A DNA stretch of 64,000 nt, taken from the NCBI RefSeq assembly GCF_049537155.1, contig NZ_JBMVQZ010000016.1, positions 1-64,000 of the forward strand. The letters are read 5' to 3'. Position 1 is the stretch's first letter. Every line of letters starts with the position of its first letter. The stretch comes from Limisphaera sp049537155 (lineage in GTDB: Bacteria > Verrucomicrobiota > Verrucomicrobiia > Limisphaerales > Limisphaeraceae). Shown here piece by piece: positions 17,875 to 26,450 of this stretch. The notes under the pieces are model-generated. The model did not search any database, was not told where the DNA came from, and was given only the letters and a program-made list of their open reading frames with translations. The position numbers and the translations under genes are program-made.

Positions 17875-19605
17875 TCAGGCCTTGAGAATCGCGACGCTAT
17901 CCGGCGGCAGCCATACACCGCCGTCCCGCAAGGCCACGGCAGGGTCGGACGCCAGGACAAGGGTGCGAGCCCGCATGGGGAGCGGGACCACCCGGGCAGA
18001 AGCGCCGAGGTTCACGGCGATGCCGAAGGGCGGCCGCGTAAACGAGAGCCATTGTTCCGTCTCGTCGAACACCACCTGTACCGAGTCCAGAGGGCCCGCA
18101 TGCAGGGCGCGCTCGGATCGGCGCAGCCGGATCAACTGCCGATGCCAAGCCAACAAGTCCGCATGCCCTTCCCGGTGGATCTCGGACCAATCCAATTTCG
18201 ACCAGGCGAAGGTGTCGGGGTCCTGTGGATCGGGAATCTCCTCGGGTTTCCAACCAAACGCGGCGAACTCCCGGCGGCGGCCCTCCCGGACGGCCCGGGC
18301 CAGCTCGGGTTTACGGTGATCCGTGAAGTAGAGAAAAGGGCTGGAGGCGGCCCATTCCTCACCCTGGAACAGCAGGGGCACGAAAGGCGAGGTCAGCACC
18401 AGGGCAGCGGCGATTTTGAGGCGCCGTTGATTGAGCAGCTGGGAGAGCCGCTCGCCGCGGGCCCGATTCCCCACCTGATCATGGTTCTGCGCGTAGCCCA
18501 GGAACCGGGATCCGTCGAGGCCCTCGGGTTTACGGCCGTGGGATCGCTTTCGATAGTGGGAATAGCAACCGTCGTACACGTAGGCCTGGCGCAGGGCCTT
18601 GGCGAGGTGCGCCAAGGTGCCGAAGTCGGCATAGTATCCCTTGCGTTCACCGGTGAGCAGGGCGTGGAGGGCATGGTGGAAATCATCGCTCCACTGCGCG
18701 TCGTGGGCGAAACCTCCGCGTTCCCGCGGCCAAAGCAGGCGGGGATCGTTCAGGTCGCTCTCCGGGATGAGGAGGAGCGGCCGGCCACGGGTGCGCGAGA
18801 GCTCGCGGACCTCGTCGGCGAGCTGTTCGAGAAACGGACGTGCACTTTGATCGAAAATGGCGTGGACGGCGTCGAGGCGGAGCCCGTCGAAATGGTAGTC
18901 GCGCAGCCACATGAGGGCATTGTCACAGAAAAACCGCCGGACCTCGTCGCTGTAGGGGCCGTCGAAATTGACGGCGGGGCCCCAGGGCGTGTGATATCGG
19001 TCATTGAAATAGGGGGAAAAACGTCCCAGATAGTTGCCGGAGGGTCCCAGGTGGTTGTACACCACGTCCAAAAGGACGGCCAGGCCACGGGCATGGCACG
19101 CGTTGACGAAGCGCTTGAGTCCGTCTGGCCCTCCGTAGCTATGGTGAGGGGCAAAAAGGTCCACGCCGTCGTATCCCCAACCCCGTTCGCCGGAGAACTC
19201 GTTCACGGGCATCAATTCCACGTGGGTCACGCCCAGTTCGACGAGGTGGTCGAGGCGGCCGATGGCGGAGTCGAACGTTCCCTCGGGAGTGAATGTGCCC
19301 ACGTGCAACTCGTAGACGAGGCCCGAGGCCAGCGGCGGCGGTCGGAAATCATGATCCGACCAGGCGAAGGCGCCGTGGTCCACGACACGGGAGAGGCCAT
19401 GCACCCCGTGGGGCTGCCAGGGCGAGCGCGGATCCGGAAACGGTCCCTCGCCGTCGAGGAGGAACCCGTAATCGGTGCCCGGAGCAACGTCAACCATGGT
19501 CTCCCACCAACCGTCGGGGCCTGGGGTCATGGGCAGGCGTCGGTCCGCCAGCACCAACTCCACGCGCTTCGGGAGAATTGCCCAGACACGGAACGTTTGT
19601 TTCAT
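17875..19605 (-). CDS. treZ: Malto-oligosyltrehalose trehalohydrolase TreZ (GH13)
   Basis: The 576-aa enzyme releases trehalose from maltooligosyltrehalose made by TreY. An N-terminal CBM48-like domain (about 1-90) precedes the GH13 barrel. Conserved regions are DVVYNHLGPSGNY, DGLRLDAVHAIFD with nucleophile D245, LLIPESDLNDPR with the acid/base Glu, and GYAQNHDQVGNRARG, all intact. The substrate-size specific TreZ segments GERGWGYDGVDLFAPHHSYG and FQGEEWAAS are present. The ATG at 19605 overlaps the treY stop in an ATGA junction, so translation is coupled; earlier in-frame starts lie inside treY. It is the last gene of the operon beginning with glgE. Confidence 0.95.
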   Translation of the reverse strand: MKQTFRVWAILPKRVELVLADRRLPMTPGPDGWWETMVDVAPGTDYGFLLDGEGPFPDPRSPWQPHGVHGLSRVVDHGAFAWSDHDFRPPPLASGLVYELHVGTFTPEGTFDSAIGRLDHLVELGVTHVELMPVNEFSGERGWGYDGVDLFAPHHSYGGPDGLKRFVNACHARGLAVLLDVVYNHLGPSGNYLGRFSPYFNDRYHTPWGPAVNFDGPYSDEVRRFFCDNALMWLRDYHFDGLRLDAVHAIFDQSARPFLEQLADEVRELSRTRGRPLLLIPESDLNDPRLLWPRERGGFAHDAQWSDDFHHALHALLTGERKGYYADFGTLAHLAKALRQAYVYDGCYSHYRKRSHGRKPEGLDGSRFLGYAQNHDQVGNRARGERLSQLLNQRRLKIAAALVLTSPFVPLLFQGEEWAASSPFLYFTDHRKPELARAVREGRRREFAAFGWKPEEIPDPQDPDTFAWSKLDWSEIHREGHADLLAWHRQLIRLRRSERALHAGPLDSVQVVFDETEQWLSFTRPPFGIAVNLGASARVVPLPMRARTLVLASDPAVALRDGGVWLPPDSVAILKA

Positions 19606-22112
19606 GCGGAATCCTTGCGCAACCAAAGGGCCACGGGGAAAGGACCGAGCCATTCCTGAACGGGCCGTGTGCCGCCGGCGAGGGTTGTGCCGGTGAAAAA
19701 GTTGGTCCAGCGGCCCTCGGGCAGGCTGACGGTGGTATCACCCCAATCGCCTCCCCGGCGCAGGACCAGGCGGGGCACGACAGCGGCGATTCGCTGGCCG
19801 CGCAGGAGAGCCAGGACATGCGCGGCTTTGCTGCCCCGGACCTCGGCGAGGTCGCAGGCGGCGTCGCCGCGGAACGCATCGGGATGTTCCTTGCGCAGTT
19901 GCAAGGTTCGCTGGATAACCCACAGTTTGGGCCATCCCTCTTTCCGGCGGCGCCAGATTTCTTCGACGGTCACGGATGTCATCTCCTGCAGCATGCGCTC
20001 GCGGAGGTCAAAGTCGACCGGCCTGCGGTTGTCCGGGTCGACCAGGCTGAGTTCCCACAGCTCGTCCCCCTGGTAGAAATCCGGCACGCCGGGGGCGGTC
20101 AGTTTCAAAAGGGTCTGGCCCAGGGCATGGATGTGCCAGGCCTCGAGGATGGGCTGCAAGAACGCTTCGAAAGCGGCGAGGAATTCCGTGTCAGCCAGCG
20201 TGGCACACACGAAATGTTCCAGTGCCTGCTCGTAGGCGGTGTTCGGTTGCAGCCATGAGGTATGCTGTTTGGCCTCGCGCGCGGCCTTGACCATGACTGT
20301 CCGTGCCCGATCCGCGGAGATGGGCCAGGCCCCGAAGAGTGTCTGGTAATAGAAGTACTCGAGGTTGCGATCCGGCCAGCCGTTGAGGCGGTATTTCTCG
20401 TTCATGGCCGACCACGTACGCACGGCCTGTTCCCACCGGTCGGGGATCTCGGAGAGCAGGCAGATGCGGATGCGGACGTCGCCGGCACGCTTGGTGTCGT
20501 GTGTGGAGGTGGCCAGCATGGAATGCGGCCAGCGTTTTGCGCTTTCGCGGCATTCGTGAAGGAACGTTTCGGGGGAAAGGCCGAAACGGGCGGGATCGCC
20601 TCCGACCGTGTTGAGGGCAATGAGGCGGTTGAAGCGATAACAGGCGGTATCTTCCGCGCCCTTGGCCATGGCGGGTCCGGTCAGTTGCTGGAAGCGCAGG
20701 AGGAATTCCTCCTCGACCGGGCCGGAAATGCGCAGCCGCAGCACCTGCTCCAGCAGGTCGAAAACCTCGGCGGGCAACGCCGGGTGCCGGCGGCGGGCGT
20801 TCTCGAAAGCACAGGCCAGCATGGTCTCGTCATGCGGCGCCACCTTTTCCCGGGAGGGCTGAACGTAGGTGCGATACACCGGCAACTGGCAAATCAACTC
20901 CGTGAGGCCGGTTCGAAGGTCTTCCGCAGAGAGATCGCGGAGGCGCCAGTGCCGTTCGGTCAGATCCTGCAGCAGACGCACCAGGCGGTTCATCTCGGTC
21001 ACCAGCAGGTCGTCCAGCACGAGACGTTTGCTCTGTTCGAGCACGCGGGCAAACTCGGCCGGTTCGCCGGTAAACCGGGCGTAGAAATCGGTCAACGGCC
21101 CTTCGCCGGAAGGATCCACGAAGAGTCCTGTGACGCGTCGGATGAATTCATAACCGGTGGTACCGTCCACCGGCCAGTCTTCCGGCAGGGTTTCGTCCGG
21201 CTGCAGAATCTTTTCCGCCACGATCCATGCCCCGGGCGCAAGGGCGCGCAGCCGTTGGAAGTAGGCAGTGGGATCGCGCAAACCATCCGGATGATCCACG
21301 CGCAATCCGTCGATCCATCCCTTTTCGTACCAGCGGCGGATGAGGGTGTGACCCGCCTCGAAAACCTCCGGATCCTCGACACGCACGCCGGCGAGGCTTG
21401 CGATGTCGAAAAACCGGCGGTAATTCAGCTCGCGCAGCCCCCGGCGCCACCAGGCCAGGGAGTAATGCTGGCGTTCGAGCAGGGCATGGAGTGCCTCGGG
21501 ATCGGCGGACAATGCGGCCAGAGCCGGGTCATCCAGATCCGCCGTGTCCGGCAGGGTTTCCGGGTCCAGGGGAAAGCGGTGCTGATGATAAGCAACCCTT
21601 ATTTCACCCGATTCTCGCACGAGTTTGACCTCCCCGCGCGCAAGCACACGGCCGTAGAGATCGCCGAGCACGGGCAACAGAACACGTCCCCGGCAGTCCG
21701 GGATGGGCGCCTCCCACTCGACGTCGAAATACCGGGCAAAACGGCTTGCGGGTCCGTGCTTCAACAGATCCCACCACCAAGGGTTGTGGGGGCCACAGAT
21801 ACCCATGTGGTTGGGCACGATGTCCACGACCAGTCCCATGCCCCTCCGCCGCAGTTCCGCCACCAGTGCAGCCAGGTCCTCTTCCGTGCCGAGTTCGGGA
21901 TTGAGCCGTGTGGGATCGCACACGTCATAGCCGTGGGTGCTGCCGGGGCAGGCGCTCGTGAGGGGCGAAACGTAAAGGTGACTGATGCCCAGGGCATGGA
22001 GATAGGGGACGCGGCGGAGGGCGTCGGGCAGGGTGAATTGGCCATGGAGCTGGAGGCGGTAGGTGGCGCGCGGCACCACCCGTTCCGGAGCCGAAGGGGC
22101 TTGTCCGCTCAT
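19602..22112 (-). CDS. treY: Malto-oligosyltrehalose synthase TreY (GH13)
   Basis: The 836-aa enzyme turns the reducing-end alpha-1,4 bond of maltodextrin into an alpha,alpha-1,1 bond. The protein starts RATYRLQLHGQFTLPDALRR and contains STHGYDVCDPTRLNPELG, VDIVPNHMGI, GLRVDHPDGL with nucleophile D273, WIVAEKILQPDETLPEDW, and the late ATSTHDTKRAGDVRIR motif, all diagnostic for TreY. The ATG at 22112 is 4 nt beyond the GH57 stop, and the stop overlaps the treZ ATG. Together TreY and TreZ convert glucan chains to trehalose, which TreS, encoded upstream in the same operon, can isomerise to maltose. Confidence 0.95.
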   Translation of the reverse strand: MSGQAPSAPERVVPRATYRLQLHGQFTLPDALRRVPYLHALGISHLYVSPLTSACPGSTHGYDVCDPTRLNPELGTEEDLAALVAELRRRGMGLVVDIVPNHMGICGPHNPWWWDLLKHGPASRFARYFDVEWEAPIPDCRGRVLLPVLGDLYGRVLARGEVKLVRESGEIRVAYHQHRFPLDPETLPDTADLDDPALAALSADPEALHALLERQHYSLAWWRRGLRELNYRRFFDIASLAGVRVEDPEVFEAGHTLIRRWYEKGWIDGLRVDHPDGLRDPTAYFQRLRALAPGAWIVAEKILQPDETLPEDWPVDGTTGYEFIRRVTGLFVDPSGEGPLTDFYARFTGEPAEFARVLEQSKRLVLDDLLVTEMNRLVRLLQDLTERHWRLRDLSAEDLRTGLTELICQLPVYRTYVQPSREKVAPHDETMLACAFENARRRHPALPAEVFDLLEQVLRLRISGPVEEEFLLRFQQLTGPAMAKGAEDTACYRFNRLIALNTVGGDPARFGLSPETFLHECRESAKRWPHSMLATSTHDTKRAGDVRIRICLLSEIPDRWEQAVRTWSAMNEKYRLNGWPDRNLEYFYYQTLFGAWPISADRARTVMVKAAREAKQHTSWLQPNTAYEQALEHFVCATLADTEFLAAFEAFLQPILEAWHIHALGQTLLKLTAPGVPDFYQGDELWELSLVDPDNRRPVDFDLRERMLQEMTSVTVEEIWRRRKEGWPKLWVIQRTLQLRKEHPDAFRGDAACDLAEVRGSKAAHVLALLRGQRIAAVVPRLVLRRGGDWGDTTVSLPEGRWTNFFTGTTLAGGTRPVQEWLGPFPVALWLRKDSA

Positions 22113-22116
22113 GTGG

Positions 22117-24540
22117 TCAAACCTTGAACCCCAACTGTTCACCCAGTCGCCGGAAATGTTCCCGCCACTGTTGAGCGGCGGGATCGCCCCGGGCGGCCTT
22201 GTCCTCCCAACCGGGCGCGACCTCTTTCAACAGGTGAAAATAGAGATTCTGGGTTTTCCACAAATTGACCTCCACGCCCATTCGGTGGACCAGTTCGGCC
22301 AGGTCGGCGGTGCGTGCCAGGCGGTTCAGATCCTCCGGGTTCCGGGTCAACCGCTCGAGCTGCCGGTCCAGCTGGGCCTTGATGGCGTAGCCGAGGGCCT
22401 CTCCGTGTTGTTCGATGTTGAGGCTTTCGCCGTTGTCCAGGAGGATGCGGATCTGCTGAGGATCGGCGTCGTCGGCTTCGAACTGTCGTCTGAGCTCGCA
22501 GGCCAGGATGTAATCGGCGGTGTTTTGGAGCGGGGCGGGCAGGCGGGCGCCAATGGTTTTGAGGAACCGGATGAGGGGCATGTACTGATCGAGGATCTGG
22601 CGGTAGTGGGTTTCGATGTTCTGGGCGGTGCTGGCCAGGATTTGTTGGAGGACCTTGCGCTGTTCGTCCCGGAACAGGTTCTTCAGGGAGTAATTCGATT
22701 CGCCGAAGTGCCGGTCCATCAGCCGGATGACCTCGGGGAAATCGGCCCGGCCGAAGGCCTCTCCCAGTTCCCGGAGCAGTTGTGCGTAGGCGTCGTCGCC
22801 CTGGTACTCGCGCACGCCACAATTGACGTTGTGATCGCCGAGGTGCAGGGCGGCATAACTGATGCGATCGGCGGCCCGTGTCGTCTCGAAGATCACCCGG
22901 GTCCGACCCATCACCAGCCGCGCCCGCCCGGCGGTGAGCACATGGCGGTCTTCTTGTTCGAAGGTGTAGGCGTAGATCCTGGCGCGATCCGGGTAGTCCT
23001 CGAAAAGCGAACTGACGGCGAAATGGGCGCCGAGCTTCTCCCGGTCGACGATGGCGGGTTTGACGAACTTCTCGTACACCACGCGGCCGTTCCGGTGTTC
23101 CCGGATGTTGCTGGGGGCCTTCTCGAGTCTGGCCAGAAACTCCGGTTCCAGGTCCTCGCCGAACACGTTTTGTGCCAGTTGGACGACGCGCCCGGCGTAC
23201 TGCAGGATCTGCACAGTTTCCAAGCCGGAGATCTCGTCGAAGAACCATCCGCAGCTCGTGTACATCAACATGGCATGGCGCTGCAACTCCAGCAGGCGCA
23301 GGCAGGTGACCTGCTCCTCGCCGGTGAGCGCGCGGCGGGCCTGTTGTTCCATGAATCGGTTCACCCGCTCCTCCGCACGGTCGAGGATGACGTCGATGTA
23401 GGCGTCCCGGGCCTGCCAGGGGTCGGCAAAGAACTCGGCCGCGCGCTGCTCGTAGGCCGGTGTCAGACGGTCGCGCAACCAATCCAACGCCTCGCGCAGG
23501 GGCTGCCGCCAATGTTGTCGCCAGCCGGGTCGGCCCCCGCTGTTGCAGCCACAGTCGGCGTACCATCGCCGCACCCCGTGTGGACAACTCCAGGCGCTGG
23601 GCTCATGGATCTGGACCTCGTGGGTGGGCGGGTGTTTTTCGAGGAACTCGGCGTAATTGGTCAATCGCGCCAGTCCGTTTTCCTCGATATGGCGAAGGGC
23701 GTAGGCCAGGGCCATTTCACCGAAGCGATGGTGGTGTCCGTAGGACTCTCCGTCGGTGGCGATGTGCATGAGTTGTGGATGCCCGCGGCTGTGGTCGAAG
23801 CCGTCCATGAGTCGCTCGGCGAAGACCAACCCGTCGTTGAGCAGCCGTTCGAATGCGACGGCCTTGGACACTGGTGCGTCATAGAAGAAAAGAGCGATGC
23901 TGCGTCCGGACGGTAGCCGCGCCAGATATGCCTGCGAGGGATCGATGCGTCCGCCGCTGACGTCCCGCCAATCGGAGGTGCCGATGGGGCGGACCCGCGC
24001 GGCCTGGAACGGCGAGAGAATGGTGAAGGTGATCCCGTGTTCCGCCAGCACTTCCAGGCTCTCCGTGTCCACGGCGCATTCGGGCAACCAGAGTCCCTCG
24101 GGCTTGCGACCGAAGTAGTATTCGAAAGCGCGGATCCCCCAACGGACCTGGGTGACCTTGTCCCTCCGATTGGCCAGCGGCAGGATCATGTGGTTGTAGG
24201 CCTGGGCCAGGGCGGAACCGTGTCCGGCGTAGCGGCTGCGGCTTTGATGGTCCGCGGCCACCACGGCGGCCAGGATATCGGGGGCATTGTCCTTCATCCA
24301 GGCCAGCAGGGGGGGGCCAAAATTGAAACTGATGCGCTCGAAATTGTTGACGATATCCACGATTCGGCCCTCACCATCCAATACGCGTGCGGTGGTGTTG
24401 GGGGCATAACATTCGGCGGTGATCCGCTCGTTCCAATCGTGATAGGGATAGGCGGAATCCTGGAGTTCCACCGCTTCCAGCCAGGGATTTTCCCGCGGCG
24501 GCTGATAGAAATGGCCGTGAATGCAAAGGTAACGATCCAT
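22117..24540 (-). CDS. GH57-family glycoside hydrolase / glucanotransferase with DUF3536 region
   Basis: The 807-aa product starts with the GH57 barrel: CIHGHFYQPPRENPWLE (first conserved region), KPEGLWLPECAVDTESLEVL with putative nucleophile E154, and MHIATDGESYGHHHRFGE with putative acid/base D263. A long helical C-terminal part (about 290-807, DUF3536-like) follows. GH57 enzymes of this kind are amylases, 4-alpha-glucanotransferases or branching enzymes; specificity cannot be told from sequence. The start is set by GAGGAA 10 nt before the ATG. The gene lies between the GlgB homologue and treY, with gaps of 23 and 4 nt. Because the neighbouring GlgB homologue lacks catalytic residues, this protein is the best candidate in the operon for glucan branching or transfer. 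Confidence 0.85.
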   Translation of the reverse strand: MDRYLCIHGHFYQPPRENPWLEAVELQDSAYPYHDWNERITAECYAPNTTARVLDGEGRIVDIVNNFERISFNFGPPLLAWMKDNAPDILAAVVAADHQSRSRYAGHGSALAQAYNHMILPLANRRDKVTQVRWGIRAFEYYFGRKPEGLWLPECAVDTESLEVLAEHGITFTILSPFQAARVRPIGTSDWRDVSGGRIDPSQAYLARLPSGRSIALFFYDAPVSKAVAFERLLNDGLVFAERLMDGFDHSRGHPQLMHIATDGESYGHHHRFGEMALAYALRHIEENGLARLTNYAEFLEKHPPTHEVQIHEPSAWSCPHGVRRWYADCGCNSGGRPGWRQHWRQPLREALDWLRDRLTPAYEQRAAEFFADPWQARDAYIDVILDRAEERVNRFMEQQARRALTGEEQVTCLRLLELQRHAMLMYTSCGWFFDEISGLETVQILQYAGRVVQLAQNVFGEDLEPEFLARLEKAPSNIREHRNGRVVYEKFVKPAIVDREKLGAHFAVSSLFEDYPDRARIYAYTFEQEDRHVLTAGRARLVMGRTRVIFETTRAADRISYAALHLGDHNVNCGVREYQGDDAYAQLLRELGEAFGRADFPEVIRLMDRHFGESNYSLKNLFRDEQRKVLQQILASTAQNIETHYRQILDQYMPLIRFLKTIGARLPAPLQNTADYILACELRRQFEADDADPQQIRILLDNGESLNIEQHGEALGYAIKAQLDRQLERLTRNPEDLNRLARTADLAELVHRMGVEVNLWKTQNLYFHLLKEVAPGWEDKAARGDPAAQQWREHFRRLGEQLGFKV

Positions 24541-24563
24541 ATGAAAACACTTCCTCAAACAGA

Positions 24564-26450
24564 TTAAAAGACCACGGCGGCCAGCGGCGGCAGAGTGACG
24601 ACCACGCTGTGCGGCTGTCCGTGCCAGGGGATGGGAAAGGCGTCCACTCCGCCGAAGTTACCCCTGCCCTGCCCTCCGTACTCGGGAGCGTCGCTGTTGA
24701 AGATCTCGCGCCACGTGCCCGGGCGCGGGACGCCCAGTCTTCTTCCCTGCCGGAGCACGGGCGTGAAGTTGCAGGTCACCAGCAAAACTTCGCCGGTTTG
24801 AGGATCCTTACGCAACCAGGAGAGAGTGCTCTCGTCCCGGTCGTGAGGGTCCACCCATTGGAAACCCTCCGGATGGTCGTCGGTTGCATGAAGGGCCGGA
24901 TGGTTGCGGTACAGCCCGTTCAACGTGCCGACGAGTTTCTGCAGTCCGTTGTGCGGATTGCCGTCGGCGATCAGGTGCCAATCCAGGCTGGTATCCGGCC
25001 GCCAGGATTGCCACTGGCCGAATTCGCCGCCCATGAACAGGAGTTTCTTGCCCGGCTGGAAAAACAGACAGGCAAGGAGCAGGCGCAAGTGGGCGAATTT
25101 GGATCCCGGATCGCCGTGCATGCGCGCCAGTAACGAGGGCCCTCCGGGAGAGGCGTCCGCATGGGAGAGAGGCAGCAGGAGGTTCGGCCGGAAGGGTGCT
25201 TCCAGGCGGCGGGTGAGCAGTTCATGGCAGAACTTGCGGTGGAGCGGGTCGCGGCTCAGATAGTCCAAAAGATCGGCTGCAAAGCCGGCGTCCCATTCCC
25301 GTCCGAACCCCAGGCCGCCCAAATGAACCGGTCGGGCGACCTGCAGCCGGCCGCCGGTCTCGGCTGCCATGGTCAGCGCGCCGGGGCACTCGCGGGAGAC
25401 GATCTGGTTGAGCTGCCGGAGGAAGGTGATGGCTGCGGGGTCTTCGCTCCCCGGGGTCGGGCCGCCGTGCTCCCCGGCGGGCTCCAACAACCGGCTCAAC
25501 CGGCCCAGACGCAGTGCGTCTCCGTGATAATGCTCCAGCCAGAAAACCGCGCTGCTGAGGAGAAAGCTCCGCACCTCCGGGCGGCTGAAATCGAAGCGCA
25601 CGGAACCCTGTCCGCCCAAGGGATCGGCCGGTACCGTCTCGTAAAGAGGTGCGACATCGAACCTGCCGTGTCCGAAGGGGGCGGCATCGAATCGCCACGC
25701 CACCCAGTCGAACACGACGCCGACACCGGCCCGATGCAGGGTGTCCACCAGTTCCATCAGTTCCTCGGGAGAGCCGTGTCGCGCGGTCGGGGCGAAGAAG
25801 CTCAGCGGTTGGTATCCCAGGGAAGCGTCTTCGGTATGCTCGGTGATCGGCAGCAACTCGACATGAGTAAAGCCGTGATGGTGCACATAGTCGGCCAGGC
25901 GCGGTGCGAGCTCGCGATACGTCGGGCGCCGATTTCCCTCCTCGGGCACACGCATCCATGAGCCCAGATGGACCTCGTAGATGGAAACCGGCCTGGCAGG
26001 GGACTGGGCCTCTGCGCGGGTGCGCATCCAGTGGGCGTCCTTCCACGAAAAGTGGGGCACACCGACGACCGAGACCGGCTCGCCGCCAAGTTCCTGGCGA
26101 AAGGCAAACGGATCCAGCTTGTCCACGCCCCGGACGCTCACGCGGGGCACAACATGGAAGCGGTACTTTGCGCCAGGTCCCACGCCGGGGACGAACCCGG
26201 TCCAAAAACCGGTTCCGCCCCAGGGCTGGAGCGGGTGAGAGTGCGGGGTCCAACGGTTGAAGTCGCCGGTTACGGATACCCGTGCCGCCCGAGGCGCCCA
26301 AACGGCAAAATGGGTTCCGGGCGTGCCCTGGTAAACGGTTGGGCGGGCGCCCAGTTTTTGCCAGGCACGGCACCAGGTGCCGGAGCGAAATGCTTCCCAC
26401 TCGGCGGGTTCCAGCCAGGAAGCGAGTTGTACGAGAGTCGATTCACTCAT
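24564..26450 (-). CDS. Branching-enzyme (GlgB) homologue with lost catalytic residues
   Basis: The 628-aa protein aligns with GlgB from the CBM48 domain (FAVWAPRAARVSVTGDFNRW) through the barrel (SIYEVHLGSWMR, SLGYQPLSFFAPTARHGSPE, RPVHLGGLGFGREWDAG, KLLFMGGEFGQWQSW) to the C-terminal beta domain. The catalytic motifs are altered. Region I DWVPxHF is DWVAWRF. Region II DGLRVDAV is DALRLGRL, with Gly316 in place of the nucleophile Asp. Region III AEE is AAE (A363, E364). Region IV SHDE is SHAD, with Ala431 in place of the transition-state Asp. It is therefore probably inactive as a branching enzyme, yet the frame is intact and translationally coupled to treS-mak (ATGA at 26450). A scaffold, glucan-binding or regulatory role is an inference. 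The earlier in-frame starts are ignored. Confidence 0.85.
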   Translation of the reverse strand: MSESTLVQLASWLEPAEWEAFRSGTWCRAWQKLGARPTVYQGTPGTHFAVWAPRAARVSVTGDFNRWTPHSHPLQPWGGTGFWTGFVPGVGPGAKYRFHVVPRVSVRGVDKLDPFAFRQELGGEPVSVVGVPHFSWKDAHWMRTRAEAQSPARPVSIYEVHLGSWMRVPEEGNRRPTYRELAPRLADYVHHHGFTHVELLPITEHTEDASLGYQPLSFFAPTARHGSPEELMELVDTLHRAGVGVVFDWVAWRFDAAPFGHGRFDVAPLYETVPADPLGGQGSVRFDFSRPEVRSFLLSSAVFWLEHYHGDALRLGRLSRLLEPAGEHGGPTPGSEDPAAITFLRQLNQIVSRECPGALTMAAETGGRLQVARPVHLGGLGFGREWDAGFAADLLDYLSRDPLHRKFCHELLTRRLEAPFRPNLLLPLSHADASPGGPSLLARMHGDPGSKFAHLRLLLACLFFQPGKKLLFMGGEFGQWQSWRPDTSLDWHLIADGNPHNGLQKLVGTLNGLYRNHPALHATDDHPEGFQWVDPHDRDESTLSWLRKDPQTGEVLLVTCNFTPVLRQGRRLGVPRPGTWREIFNSDAPEYGGQGRGNFGGVDAFPIPWHGQPHSVVVTLPPLAAVVF

